A stretch of 64,000 nt of DNA, taken from NCBI RefSeq assembly GCF_002078875.1, contig NC_034412.1, positions 36,054,948 through 36,118,947 of the forward strand, given 5' to 3'. A model generated the notes under the pieces. The model made no database searches. It was not told the DNA's origin and saw only the letters and a list, made by a program, of their open reading frames with translations. The DNA is from Numida meleagris (lineage: Eukaryota > Chordata > Aves > Galliformes > Numididae). Positions 1-12,863 of this stretch are shown piece after piece. Position numbers and translations under genes: made by a program. Position 1 is the stretch's first letter; each line of letters opens with the position of its first letter.

Positions 1-745
1 ATTAATAAAACAACCAAACATTACATCAGCTTTTACAGCCTTCCCCTTTGAAGTGCTGCTGCTCTAAATTTGAAACATAATAATACAAGTGTTAGGGGGA
101 AGAAATTCAGTTGAGCAGTTCTGGATTAAGAAAAACCCACAAAGCCAAGGAACGAGAGCATCTGAACCTTTCCAGCATGGCTGTACTAAGTGACACAACA
201 TACACTGGCATTATACCAACAATATTTTTCAGCACTGCATTAGAAATTCTTGCTTTCAAGTCTTATTTTGTGCAGTGCATCTCAGCAGGCTGACAAAGTG
301 CATCTTCCGTATAAAAACTCTGCTTGTCTCAGCTGATGATTTGAATCACTGGCTTTAAGGGAGCTAATACAGACTTGAACAGTTCCTCTTAAAATAAGTA
401 AATGATAAGAGCAAAGGTGAACGACGGTATTAAACCCTGTCAGTTTCACCATATCTGAAACATCAAAGCCAAATCTTTTGTTGTTCAGTAACATTTAAAG
501 AAGCTCATCGAGTGAATGTAAGAAAGGCCAGACAAAGGCTGTGCCTTCCCTTCAGAACTGTGTGAGCTAAGTCCCTGAGCACCCCCGCTATGGCATTCTG
601 GCCTGTTTCTGGTCTTGGCTCTGCTCTAGCAAGAAGGTCCTTCTACACACACGCTTCCGCTTATCTTCTCCCCATCCAGCTTAAATAAGCTACAACAAAC
701 GCAAGGATTTCCTCAGCACTGAAAAATAACAACGTATCGGCTTAC
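1..745 (-). other. ZNF827: ZNF827 intron, partial (after the finger-4 exon)
   Basis: This is the start of the intron that follows the finger-4 exon, beginning with a GTAAGC donor at 745. The next expected exon continues the finger array with a linker and another CxxC finger. No such sequence is present on the minus strand here, so that exon lies beyond the window edge. I see no repeat family or other gene. The short open frames on both strands have no recognisable protein. Confidence 0.8.
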
Positions 746-883
746 CTGTGTGCAGGGAGAGATGTCGGGACAAAGTCTGTTGTCGACCAAACACTTTTCC
801 ACACACTTCACAGGGAAAGAGCTGGTCGTTGAATTTCCAAGATGGCAATCCATTTCCTGTCTCCAACCCTAGCTTTTCTGTTT
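746..883 (-). CDS. ZNF827: ZNF827 exon encoding C2H2 zinc finger 4
   Basis: This is a 138-base internal exon that enters and leaves in phase 1. It reads ETEKLGLETGNGLPSWKFND, then a complete C2H2 finger with C-E-V-C, twelve spacer residues and H-L-S-L-H, ending at Thr just after the finger. The acceptor is CATAG at 884 and the donor is GTAAGC from 745. Recalled human ZNF827 has nearly the same residues, with Asp for Glu in the first CxxC. The first Glu codon is shared with the upstream exon and the last split codon expects a linker Glu in the next exon. An open frame extends from 690 to 923, but its Met lies in the upstream intron and is not a real start. Confidence 0.95.
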
Positions 884-3800
884 CTATGCCAAAATACACG
901 CAAACAGAAAGTCGTATTTTCACAACTCGGAAGACTCAGATTTCACTCAGCATAACCCTGTAGGCATGATATAAAACACAGCACCTTGGCTGCATGCTGA
1001 TCTGACACAAATTCATGAAAATAGGAAACTTTCCTAATAACGGAAAGGAAATACATCTTTCATACACAATCTTCCATATATACTGTATATATAAAAGCAC
1101 AACACTTACCAGCTAGACACAGTCAGAGATTGCATAAAGAGAGAAACTCAAAAATGAGCAGGGCAAAGCTTTAGACTCTAAATTTGTTTTTGTGGAGAAA
1201 CAATTCCTTTGGCTTGTTCACTCACCTGCTTTCACCCAGTGCATGAAGACCCAGTCTGAGATGGTGGTTAATTTTACTTTGGATTGTTATTCATGACTGA
1301 AGGAAGACCTCCAAATCTTTTCTACTGATGTAGAAACTACTGCTACATGAGCAGTGTTCCACTGAAGGAGAGTGGAAGATTGCTCAGATGAAAGTTAAGA
1401 GAAGGGGCTCAGCATGCCAGTAAGTGGGTGGCATCTGCGGTAAGCTCTAACTGGTAACTTCTGTCCGCAGGCATCAAAATCCCAGGCAGCCCAGAGGGCC
1501 GTCCATTGAAAAACTAAGACCTTTTGAGAAATCTTATCTTTATAGAAGTGTTATTTGTTGTTCCAAGAACAGAGTCTGCTGTACAAAAAAGATACTCCAC
1601 ACAGCATAAAACACGGTCATAAAGACACCCTGTGAGGACATAGAGAGGAAAAGACAGGGGATGAGAAGAAAAAAAGGTATACAAACATCTGGACAGAAGG
1701 CAGCAAAAGATCAGTATAGATGGAGGACAGCAGTGATACTACTCAGACCTACATGAGAAAGAGTATCAGCAAATCTTGTGTAAAGAAATATTTTCTGCCA
1801 GTGTTCTGTTGTGCCTGAGGGAAGAGACCACTGTAGGTAAGTGACAGAAAACTCAAGGGCTTTCAGCAGCTTCCTAAATACAACAGCCAACGTAGGACAG
1901 AAGGAGCGGGAAGGTTGGCTTAGGACTTACTTTTGCTAGAAGACCTCCTATTTCCAGCAGGATGGAAGATGAAACACGCACATCACCTTTCTCTAATCCT
2001 GCACCGCCTGAGGCACCACTGCCCAAAAAAAACTAGCTCCCCCCGTGCGTGTGATTGAAGAAAAGCATTTGGCTGGTACGTTCAGGTAAACAAGAGGAGA
2101 GGAACTGAGGACAGGAGTGCAGAAACATCTTACTCAGCTTAAGTTGCTATCCTAGAGTCTAGCACAAACCAGCAAAATCTTCATCCAGTGAAACACTGAG
2201 GAATAAGCGCCCCACTTGCACAGGCAAAGGATCACCTACCGCTGCAAATCTGGCAGGCATGTCTGGAAGAGTCCTGCTGACAAATAGGCACCCAGCTGGC
2301 TCTAGTGTGATTTAGGTAAATAGTTGTCAAACACTGTAATTAATTTAAACAACAATAAATACAATGCCTCATTTACGGCAGAGATTCCACATAGCCATCT
2401 CAGCAAGTTTAGGGACAGTCATACTTTCCAGCCCCCTTTCAGCTCCTGCATACAATATTCAAGAGAGGAATTACGAGGCACATCTGAGTATTGCCGTCCA
2501 ACAACACATTTTTTCTTACAGAATTTCTAGTTGGGAAACAAGTTGTGCCTCTTCAAAATAGTCATTTTTGTGGAAAAAAAAAAAGAATACCCTGCCCAAA
2601 GGGATTGTGACCCTTAACCTCCAAAATCTTCAATAAAGAATAATTCTGTTACTGTCCTCGAGTTCAAAACAGTGGAAAAATATGACTCTGTACTAATGTT
2701 ACAGTTATTTTAGCAGAGCTTCTTGAGTACATAATCAAAACAGTGCTTCAAAAAGGAATATGGTAATAATTATAATAGAAGGTCACAAGGGTGCAGGTTG
2801 CTTCAATATGCTCACAACAAAAATGAATTAATTGGGACACATACCAAACAAGTTGGCACAATTAGACGTAAATATGTCTCTTAACAATTCATTTCAGCAT
2901 TAGTCATCAGCTCTTTTATCTCAAGAAAGAGAAATATCCTCTTCCCTATTGTGCATATACAGCTATCAGTTCTGGGAAGCCCATAGGAAGTTGGAAAACC
3001 ACCAACTTTCCGGTTATCTCAAGCCGGGGAAAGCTAGTCCCTTGCAAAGGTGCCACGTACTTTACACTGATACAAAAGAGGATACCGTAGGTGTTTTGAA
3101 GGTGTTTTGTTTACTTTAAAGATTTATTCCTACAGTCCTAACTGCACTACTTCTTTCTTCTTTTTCTACTGAATCTTCTCTCAATAGCCAAGTGATTTTT
3201 CTGTTCAGCAGGTTTCTTAGCTTGGTCACAGGAAAACAGAGCTGGTCTCTGGTACCCCAGGAGCCTCAGCAGTTCGTGGGAAACCGAAGTTCTGCATCCA
3301 TACAGTAGTCCACAAATCTCCCCCAGAACCTAGCCAGTAAGTGACATTCCCAGCGGCCTGAGGAATTGGGTGAGTCAGCATCCACAATCAACCACTGGGC
3401 TCCGCCTCTAATTAAGGCAGGGAATGGTCCAGTGACTCTGAGACCATAACACCGTATGATGCACCCTGTTCTCTGTGTATCCCAGTGCACTTTACCAATC
3501 GGTCTGCATCATTATCTTTAAAGAATACCTCACACAGAGGGTCATTCAGTGGCCAGAAGGAAGATGGACTGAGACCAACTGATGTTAAATAAAAGAATCA
3601 CCACTGTGAGACATGTCTCATAGAAATCCATCTTTCACTAAGACATCCTTATACTAAAAAAAAAAAAGAACCTGATGTAAGATTTCTGCTTTAAACAAAC
3701 ATTCAGCAAACTCCAAAGTCCTTATGTTAAAAAACAAATATGACCAAATAATATTGAAATGATTAAGCAATAAGGTACATAGGTTTTGGAGTTTAAAAGA

Positions 3801-5601
3801 AAATACACTCAATAAAATGAAAGGCCTCTAAGTTCTCCAGTACATCATTAAAAAGTAACAGAAAGTTCAAGTATATTAATGGCTAGTAATGAAATTACTT
3901 TGGAATAGTTTTAGTTTTGCATAAATGGTTTAAGAGTTTTTTTTTTTTTTAATGTAAAACGTAGTTCTCAGTGAAATTTTGTGACATGTATTTTTATGGT
4001 CAACACTCCTGCCATTGTACGTCACTTGGTATCACTTCCCTATCAACCCCAAGTCAACCCGGTAACAAGCATGCGTGTTAAGGCTCGCATTCATCCAAGG
4101 CAGGTTAGAAAGGGCTGGGACTGTCCCCATCTGATGTTTCTCTGATGCGAGGACAAGGCAGGCAACAACTGCAGAAGCACTGTTCCATCCCTCCACTTGC
4201 TCCTTCAAATAGATTGCTTGCTGGTAGACAAAGCCCACTGGCCTGAGAACTACTGCCTGCCCCTTTCTAAGCAGTTAGACACAATTCTGAACAGATACGC
4301 ATTTGCAGTTTTCACACTTAGTGGTGAACTTGTTTTTCTTCTCCTCAAACTGGTAATATCAATATGGAGAGCACATCAACCACCCCTTCTGAAAAGCCTT
4401 AGCCTGACTTTTGTCAAAAGCTGAGAGGGGATACCCCATCTGGTTGAAGCAGCTGTTTGTGAACACAAGAACAAAGCGTGACCTGAATACATAAGTAACT
4501 GTTGAGTCACTAAATCGGCACTGTGACTGCTACAAGTTCTCATATATAGAAGAACTTCACAAGAAATGAGTAATGTCTCTGGAAGACTCTGGAAGTTCAG
4601 CGGTCAGCAGATAACTTTGGGTACTACCAGCCTGAAGTGGATAGCTGCTAACCTGTCCTCTGTCATCCTCAAGCACCTTGCTTTTACCCAAGAGGTAAAT
4701 ATATTGTATGCAGTTGTGTATGAATGTCACAAGAACCCATTCCATTTTTAGGGTTATTTCCATTTTGTTGCATCTAAAAAAAGTTCAAGAAATTATTTAT
4801 TTGGAAACAAGGTATTCAGGTCGGGCAATCGTGCAAACACTGCTTTAAGAACATGTTTTTGGCTGCAGACTCTTCTCTCTGCATTTATCTATGTTACTAT
4901 AATGTCTTCCTGCACTCTGCATCATCGAAGATGCACTTTATTGCATGGGAGCCTTCCACTTACACGTTCATCTATCACCTCTTGCAAACACACAGTATAT
5001 TTAAAAATCGAGCACTCCTTTTCTGGAATGTGTAATTGAGTCTTTGCTGCAAGCCTGTTTGCTGCAAGCCTGAGAATGGCTTGCAAGCTCAAAAATATAC
5101 TGACTATATGAAATTGCAGCACTCCGAACACTGTATATCTTACTCCCTTCCCAACTTACCTTCACAAAGGCATTATTTGTGGCACCAGAATTCTCATTTC
5201 TAGTAAGTCGGTTAAACAGTGGAATTCTTCCAGATACCACAGTTCTTCAGTAAGATATGTCTTACTAGTTATCTAGGCTGTCTGTGATCCTCAGTGGCCC
5301 TGCAGCCTTCATCTGTCACTGCCAGCATCACAGCAACCCGTCTGGTCTTATCTTGAGATTTCTCTTACTGTGAGCATATTCATCCATTATTAGCCAGTGA
5401 TAAGCAATTGCTTTTTGGCATAACAATATTTCTGTATTCCCCAGAAAAATGAAAGAAATAAGACTTTTTTTTTTTTTAAACCCAAGCTTCAGCTGAAATT
5501 CTAAGCTGGTTTGCCCGACCTCTTTGTGGGTTATTAACTGTCTTGTTGTAGCTATTAAAAGCAGTCAGTGCTGCAATACCAGTACAAGGTATCGATATTA
5601 T

Positions 5602-5642
5602 CTTGCATACCCTTGGTATGCAAGGGGACTCGAGTCCCCTTG
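5602..5642. repeat. Two overlapping perfect inverted repeats
   Basis: A 10-base arm (CTTGCATACC, 5602-5611) is followed by a CTT loop and its exact complement (5615-5624). The second arm runs directly into a perfect 22-base palindrome centred on CTCGAG (5621-5642), sharing four bases with it. The whole 41-base stretch is therefore almost entirely self-complementary, in two mutually exclusive foldings. It sits in unique-looking intronic sequence. A further small palindrome (TGGCCTGGCCA-like) follows at about 5651-5663. The family is unknown. It could be part of a decayed mobile element or a chance structure. Confidence 0.8.
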
Positions 5643-7870
5643 TTTGTGTTCTGGCCTGGCCAGGGGTGAACCTGCACCAGCCTGGAGCCACCTAATGCTG
5701 GCATCAGGGCCCTGTGCGAACAAGGAAGGGCCTACGAAACCACGTTCTTCAACACAGCATGTATCAGATATGAGAAGTTATGGTAATTAAATCCTTGATA
5801 CGGAAGAACATACAACCCAAATGATTTTACGTATCAGAAATGTGGTGCTAACGTTGCTCTTTATAAAAGAAACATCAAGAAAAAGGTCACTGAAGTGATA
5901 AAGATGTTGGGTTTTGTGAAAAGAGTAAAAACAAATAAAAGATGAACTTTAAAGATACTTCTGTAGAGGGAAAGGGGAAAAGAGCGAAGCCCACTTCACT
6001 GCTAATACTGAGCGTGCATTGCTCAAAACGGACATCACACGCAGGGTGAGAAAACTAAAGCCTGAGTCAGGGCAAAGATAAGGTAGTTGATTCAGTGACC
6101 TCAGAAGACAAATCTGCTTCCCTCCTTTGTTTCAAAATTGACAGCTATTTTAACTTCACTTATACAAACAGAGGACTTCTGACTAAGCAGTGAGGTCTGT
6201 GATGACCTCCATCTGCATTATAAAGCTTTCAGATTTGCTTTTCCTGTCTGCTTTAAACTCAAAACTTAACAACAAACAAGAAAACAAAAACCTTCCAGTT
6301 CTAAACTTAAATCAGTCTATGCTTGTAAATTCTGTGGAAGGTGGCTGGAGCTGCAATAGTTTTGCAGTCATTCGTTGAAAGAAGTTATTTTTATAACAAT
6401 GTACACTACAACATCGAGTTGAGGATAACACTGGACAGCACCATCCAACTTCGATGACCCACTGTCTTGCTATAGGATAAAGCATAAACAGGGTTGTCTT
6501 GCTGGTAACCTCATTTCATACACAATAAGGTATCATTCCTCTTGCATGCAAGTAAGGCCTTGAGCTGTAACCTCACTGACCAGACAGCAGTGGAAGAGTC
6601 CCTCCAACTCCTTGCACAGGTTCCAGTTGTCTTTTCTCTATCATTCACAGCTATTACAGCGAAAAAAAGGTTGGTTTCATGACTATACAGGAAATAATGC
6701 AGATGATCTGTTTTTAAGACTAATGTGAGACACTGCAAGAAAGGGATATGAAGTACCAACAAATTCCCCCCAAACATATTTCTGGAAGTTTATCCAATCA
6801 TTGTCATCCAAGAGGACAGTCAGTCCCTTAAGCAGCAAAAGCTCCATCGTAATAACTTCTGCTGTTTAGAAATAATAGCTATTGTAAATAAAAAATAAAA
6901 TCTGTATCTGTTGTCAGATAAAAAGTTGCTAATGTGCTCTCTGTTGTCTTTGCATGCCATGCTTTATTTCAGTATAATACCACAGCATTCCCTGGCAACT
7001 GTCTCCATGGTGGCTGTACAAGGCGCCATGGTGGATTTGCACAAGCTCCCATCCAGCTCCTTCCCAAGCAGGTGCCCCTCACAGTTAGCTCATCCACTTA
7101 TGCTGTTTGTAATATTTTTTTTGGTTGCTACAACACTGAATCCAAATGAACTTATGAAAGTATAATTTGCTTCTATTGTTAAAGAATACAATTAATTATT
7201 TTTTGTAATGCCAATAGGTTTCTTCCTTTTGAGTCTCTTTCCTACAGTTGTTTAAAGCACAGTTCCTAAGAAGCCCTTTTTAAAATTACTCAGAGACTGG
7301 CGTGCACATTTAGGACCGTTATGGTATCTGTATAAACCTTCCTTTTTTTCTTTTTATTTTGGTCACTCTGCCGATTTCTGTTTGCAGGGGGGCATTTCTT
7401 CCATAGAGAGAAAGTAATAACACAGGGCACTTTGCAGAGCCTAACACTAGTACTCTCCAGCCAGGATTCAGATACAAATAAAGGCAAATTGGCCTTTAGG
7501 TTACATTTTTCTCTTTGGCTCCTCGAATCCTTTCTAGATGACTGAAAGGTGCCTTACTAAGGAAACTATGAGATGGTGACCAGAAACATCAGTGGAGGAA
7601 TGCAAAATACAGCCTCAAGCACAGACTGAGTATCTCTTCCTGATTGGACAGAATTAAGATTCAAAACTAGGTGGAAGTCACCGCAAACATTCTGCAAAAG
7701 CCACCTTGCCTCATTTCAGCAAGCTGCCCGGGGACAAGCGCCACCCTCCACAAAACGTGGTTGCTGCTGTAAAAGAAAATGTTTCCATCGCTTTTATTGC
7801 AGATTCTCTGAGTCATAAGCAGTCAATCTGCCATTTCCTTGAAGCCCTTAAATTGCTCCTCTGCCTTTCT

Positions 7871-7906
7871 CCTATCATAACTCCTATCATAACTCCTATC
7901 GTAAAC
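7871..7906. repeat. Short 12-base tandem repeat, three units
   Basis: The unit CCTATCATAACT occurs twice perfectly (7871-7882 and 7883-7894), followed by a third diverged unit beginning CCTATCGTAA. It is a small minisatellite-like tract in intronic sequence with no sign of function. Confidence 0.85.
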
Positions 7907-8557
7907 ACGTTTCTACCTGCAGATCGGTCTCTGCTTCCTTCTGCCTCTGCTTGGGTTGCATGTCGGGCACTGGGGCAGTAGGCGAGGTGACTGCCCCAGC
8001 TGGACTCGACCAGAATACCTGGGAACCAGGAGGGAGAATTTGTGCCCTGACTGAAATCATGCTGTAGAAGAAAAAATCCCTTATCTTCAGCTTTGTTTAA
8101 ATTAATTTTCTTTTTCTTTGTCTTTTTTTTTTTTAAGCTATCCCAATACCTGATTGATTTTCCATTTGATTTTCTCTTAGGAAGACAAATATTGTAGAAG
8201 ACAACCTTGCACAAGATAAGATGGAAGAAGATGGAGAGTACTAAGGTAACGCTGAAAGAAATGTCATGGAATGATGTGTTCCAATTCCTTTTTCAGAGCT
8301 GAACAAGTCACTTTAAAACCTGTCTTCCTATATCATGTTAAGTCTGTACTCAGAAAAGATTCATATTCGATCTGGCTCAGTGCTGATGCTCACTTCTACA
8401 AAATATTCTGATATTAAGACAGACAAAGAAGAATATGAGACTTCATATGGATTTGAAAAACAAACAGTCTAAAACATAGCATGCTGAGTATTTATTAGCC
8501 AGAAGCCTGATCTATCAATTCTGAGGTTATTTAATTCAGCTTTGCTACTGAATTTAT

Positions 8558-9480
8558 ATCACAGAATTAGAGCTGGAAGGGACTTCAGGAAGCTGTCTGT
8601 TCTTTCCCTCACCCAAAGGCACACCCACCACACACAAAACATACCTATCAGTTCTGACAAGTGCTTGTCCAACGCTTTTTTTTTTTTTTTAAAACTCTCT
8701 ATTGATACAGAGGTTCCACAGCCTCCCATGACTTCTGCTGCAGTGCAAAATCACCACACGGCCAGGAAGTTTTACTTTGCTGTTTAACTTAAATCTCCTC
8801 AGTTGTTATTTAAACCCATGATTCTGTATCTTAACGTGAACATCAGCAAGATTTATTCCTTTCCTCTGAAAGCTTTATGTATTTGAATACCATTACCTTG
8901 TCCCTCCTCTTTTGTTCTCCAGAATAAACAAACACAAATCCTTCAGTCTTTACATACAGCTCATGGTTTCCCGTCCCCTGAGCGCTGCTGTGCCGCACAT
9001 TGTTCCTGGGTTACAGAGCACAAAATTGGATTCAGGGCTCCAGCTGCAGAACAAGAAGTAGCACGTGTGCCTTATGGACAGCATTTCCAACATCTCAGAG
9101 GGATATTGCCCTTTCTGCAATGTGTACATTGTCAGCTCCACACATGGTGTTTGACCAAGACTAATTCAGATCTCTCCCTTAAGCTGCACTGCCTGGCCGT
9201 TCATCTCCCCCCACACTTTGTGGCGCTCATCATTCACCCAAGTATAGAATTTCTCCTCACTGAATTGACCACTGTCTTCCAGATGGGTCCTTCATTTCCT
9301 TGAGAGAAGGCAGAACTCTAATTCTGTCCTCTGCAGTGCTTATGGCACCTCCTAGCATGGTGTCACCAGGACATTTAATGAACACATTTCCATCACCCAC
9401 AACATCAGTGAAAGAACTAAGTAACGTGAGAGCAAGCGCAGACCCTTGCAGAATGCCACTTGGTCCCTGGAGTTTGACAG
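8558..9480 (-). mobile_element. Old CR1/L3-type LINE, antisense orientation
   Basis: The left end begins with the reverse complement of a CR1 3' terminus (ATCACAGAATTAGAGCTGGA and on), so the element reads on the minus strand. Further right, around 9350-9475, are segments resembling the antisense CR1/L3 reverse transcriptase region, including a stretch around GGACATTTAATGAACACATT and a later one around GACCCTTGCAGAATGCCACT. The copy is heavily diverged, with frameshifts and an inserted T run near 8678-8691. The boundary at the right is uncertain. The assignment rests on recalled repeat consensus. Confidence 0.65.
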
Positions 9481-11934
9481 CTATACTAGTTACAGCCTCA
9501 CCCGCCCCAGGTCTCCCTGGTTGCTCTGTGCACGCTACAGGAGGCAGTGCCTTGAGCTGTCCTGACCTGGTTTCCCAGAAGACAGCTTAGGCACATTTCT
9601 TATTCTGTGCTCTGAATGAGTGAGGCTGCTCAGCCAGCCCTTCTCAAATTTGACCTCCACTTGCATTGCACATTTATTTAAAAACACTGATAACTACAAT
9701 TATTTTATTTAAAAAACAAAACAAACAAAGAAAACAACAACCAAACATTTGCTGTCAAATAACTGAGAGACTCAGGAACCACATCCAAAAATATTAAGAG
9801 GTGCCAAACCCTGCCCTACTCGAAAGGTAAAGAAAAACAAATGCTAAGTTTTGTTTTCCATGTGGGATGAAACAGTCGCCTCTGACCATTCTGCCTTGGA
9901 TTTGATGTTTACGAAATCAAGAGTTTCTGCTTTGCTGGATTTAGTGAATGAGGTCTAGCATTATTTTGAATGAAACCAGAAGATAACTGTTCTGAGTAAA
10001 AGTACTTTCTTCTGTCCTTTACCATGAGGCCGACCCTGCTTCAAGAGGAACAAACATGAAATGAAATGAAAAGAAATGCTTTGTCTGCATGAGAAGACTG
10101 TGCAGTGTAAGAGGGAAAAAATTACCACGTATAAAGGCAACCCGTAATAAAACAAGGATCACAACTTTTCAGATAGGAGTGCCTTTAAAGATATGATATC
10201 CATTAGACATGGACCTGAATGTATTTTTGGGGGGTCTATTTTAATTAACTCTCTTCATCTTGAAGGTTCTGTAAGTAATTGGCAAAGTAATTAGTGCAGT
10301 GACTTCACCAGGAAAAGAAGTAGCCCTGTGTGCCCATGGCAATTCTTGCAAGGCCCTGCTGTTAGCATGCGTTCCTCAGAAGGATCCCATCACATTGCCC
10401 TGAGTTGCTGTGGGACTGGCCAGAAAGTCATGACTGTTAAGAAAAATTTGAACACGTACATATTGGCACATGCTACATACTTCAGTTGTCCTATTTTAGC
10501 CAAGAGGAGATTTGATGATTTGAAATGGTCTGTTCTGCATAATAATATTTTCTGTTGTGAAAGGGGGCTTGTTAGTTAGAAGTGCAATGGCTTCTCAGGA
10601 GATGGGTACCAGTACTGTATCACAGATCTGCAACACACTAGATGCAAATATGCTTGGCAGCAGACCCAGAAAAAGCTGGAAGAGAAATGTAATGCTGTAA
10701 CCAGTTGCAGCTGGTTTGGTTAAGACTGCATTAAACGAACCAGAAGTTTCGAACCCCTCTTCTCCAGGGCTGTGGTGCAAGCTGGTTTTCAAGGTAGCTG
10801 TGTGCACAGCAAAAGAAGGCTGCACCCAGGCAGATGATCATGGGAATCTGAAGGCAGGATGCTATAGATAAAAGCATGCTAGAGCCAGAACCGCTGTCAC
10901 ACAGTTTAGCAGTGAATTATATTGAACAAATTAACTAAAATCTGTCTCTCTTTGGAGAGCTATGCCAAGCACTACCCACTTCTGCAGCAGCTCGATTATC
11001 TCACTTTCCTAGAATCACCTTCTACAACTTGTCAGTTATCTGTCTCTTGCTATCACACTTCAGAGAGCAGCCACAGTGCTGACAATCCTTAGCCTTCTAC
11101 AGTGTGCAAAGACAGAGACCATACACCGAGTAACATGTACCCAAGCGACACACTTCTGATTGTGAAGAATCGAAGTAAAATGCAGACTGGTGATCAGGCA
11201 CTTCAATTAGTTATTCAAATCAATCTGCCACTCTGTCACAAGTGTGTTACTACCATCTATGACACCGCCACAAAGTCTGGATTTGTCAGAGGGATCTCTC
11301 CAGTATCTCCACGTACCTGCATAATTCATACACATACACAAAAAAGAGTACCTCGTTGAATTTCACCCTAGATGGGTATCAGAAAAGAAATGAAATTAAA
11401 TGGTTGCTTTTCAAGACCAAGAGAACTATATTTTTCAAGGGTTACTGAGTACCTAACACTGTGTTCTGCAGGCAACGATGACCGCAGCGCAGCATCTACC
11501 TCTAGCATCACTTTCAGCAAGAGCATTTCACAATAATACTGAGATGGAAATGAGTAACAGGACCAAGTGCCTGGTGGAGAAAGCCCTGCACAGTGAATTA
11601 AGTGCCACTCTACATTATTCCACCCTGTCAGGAAGCCAACAAGGGTCAGGCACTCTCATCATCACGAAACTGAAGGGGTTGCCAAATATCCTGGATAAGC
11701 AGAGCTCATAACTCAGACCAAAACTGAAACCAAATGAAATGATCATAAGCATCAATAATGGAATAAAGCAGGGGAAAAAAAAACCTCTATATAAGTCAAT
11801 TCATGTAGAAATACCCTTCCTCTGCAACTATACTGGCAATAAAAATTGCTGTTCCATCACAGGACCAGAAAATGCTACCAGGATCTTGAAATAATTGAAC
11901 TATAAAGGAAGTCTGAAGTGTACTGCTATGATTA

Positions 11935-12247
11935 AGGGATAGGAGCATGACATACAAGGAGAGCCTGACACAGCCAGGATCGTTCAGCCCAGAGGGAACA
12001 GCTTGGTGGAATCTTTTCAATGTGTATATATACCTGATGGGGGGAACAGAGAAGACAAAGCCTGGCTCTTCTTAGAGGTGCCCAGTGGAGAACAGGCAGA
12101 GGTACAAATTCGAACATGGGAAATCCCACTTAAAAATTAAAAAACACACATTTTTTACTGTGCCACAGTGTTCATGTACTGGCACAGGCTGCTCCACAGG
12201 CAGCTTGTGGAGTCTCCGTCCCTGGAGAAATTCAAAAACTGCTCATA
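11935..12247 (+). mobile_element. CR1 LINE 3' region, left part of an interrupted copy
   Basis: Sense-strand CR1 sequence corresponds to the end of ORF2. It contains the usual blocks around TCAATGTGTATATATACCTG, GCTCTTCTTAGAGGTGCCCA, ACTGGCACAGGCTGCTC and GGAGTCTCCGTCCCTGGAGA. It stops abruptly near 12247 at an antisense CR1. The missing 3' end resumes near 12796, so this copy was present before the other one inserted into it. It carries several stops and frameshifts and is not coding. Confidence 0.85.
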
Positions 12248-12248
12248 C

Positions 12249-12795
12249 AAAGAATCACAGAATCCTGAGAGGGAAGGGACCCACAAGGATCATCAAATCC
12301 AACTCCTGGTTCCACACAGGACCACTAAAATTCAAACCCTATGTCTGAGAGCATTGTCCCAATGCCCCTTGAACGCTGGCAGCACGGGGCTGTGACCACT
12401 ACCGTGGGGAGCCTGTTTGAGTGCCCAACCACCCTCTCAGTGAAGAATCTTTTCCTAATCCCCACCCTGACTGCACTCTGACGTAGCTGCATGCCATTCC
12501 CTTGCATCCTGTTGCTGCCACCAGAGAAGAACTCGGCGCTGCCCCTCTGCTCTCTGTGAGGCGCTGTAGGCTGCCATGAGGCCTCCCCTCAGCCTCCGCT
12601 CTGGGCTGAGCAAACCAAGGAACCTCAGCCACTCCTCATACAGCTTGCCCTTCAGACCCTTCAGTGCACCCTTTGGATACTCTCTAATAGCTCTATGTCC
12701 TTCTTATATTGCCGTGCCCAAAACTGCATGCAGTGCTTGAGGTGAGGCCGCACTAGTGGAAAGCAGATGAAGGCACGGTCCTTAACGGCCCGCTG
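12249..12795 (-). mobile_element. CR1 LINE inserted inside another CR1, antisense
   Basis: This begins with the complement of a CR1 3' end (AGAATCACAGAATCCTGAGA) and continues through the antisense 3' part, with recognisable blocks such as CCACCCTCTCAGTGAAGAAT, TTTTCCTAATCCCCACCCTG and CCAAAACTGCATGCAGTGCT. It is truncated at its 5' end near 12790-12800, as is usual for CR1. It splits the sense CR1 whose pieces flank it. The exact right junction is uncertain by about ten bases. Confidence 0.88.
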
Positions 12796-12863
12796 ACTGC
12801 CCTGAGCAGCAGAGTTGAATTAGATAATCACCAGAGGTCTCTTCTTACCACAACCACTCTGTG
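12796..12863 (+). mobile_element. CR1 LINE 3' end, right part of the interrupted copy
   Basis: This is the terminal 3' segment of a sense CR1, with the blocks GAATTAGATAATCACCAGAG and CCACAACCACTCTGTG typical of the last 60 bases. It continues the copy broken at 12247, separated by the antisense CR1. The final octamer repeat is not preserved. Confidence 0.8.

Noticed and set aside
690..923. A 77-codon minus-strand open frame containing a zinc finger, as a small stand-alone gene
   Set aside because: Its Met is in the upstream intron and its tail is intronic. The finger is exactly bounded by AG and GT sites that fit the ZNF827 exon phases.
7813..8214. 133-codon minus-strand open frame with a GVMIG repeat
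   Set aside because: The repeat is just the 12-base tandem in the DNA, and the Lys run is a T tract. No evidence of coding.
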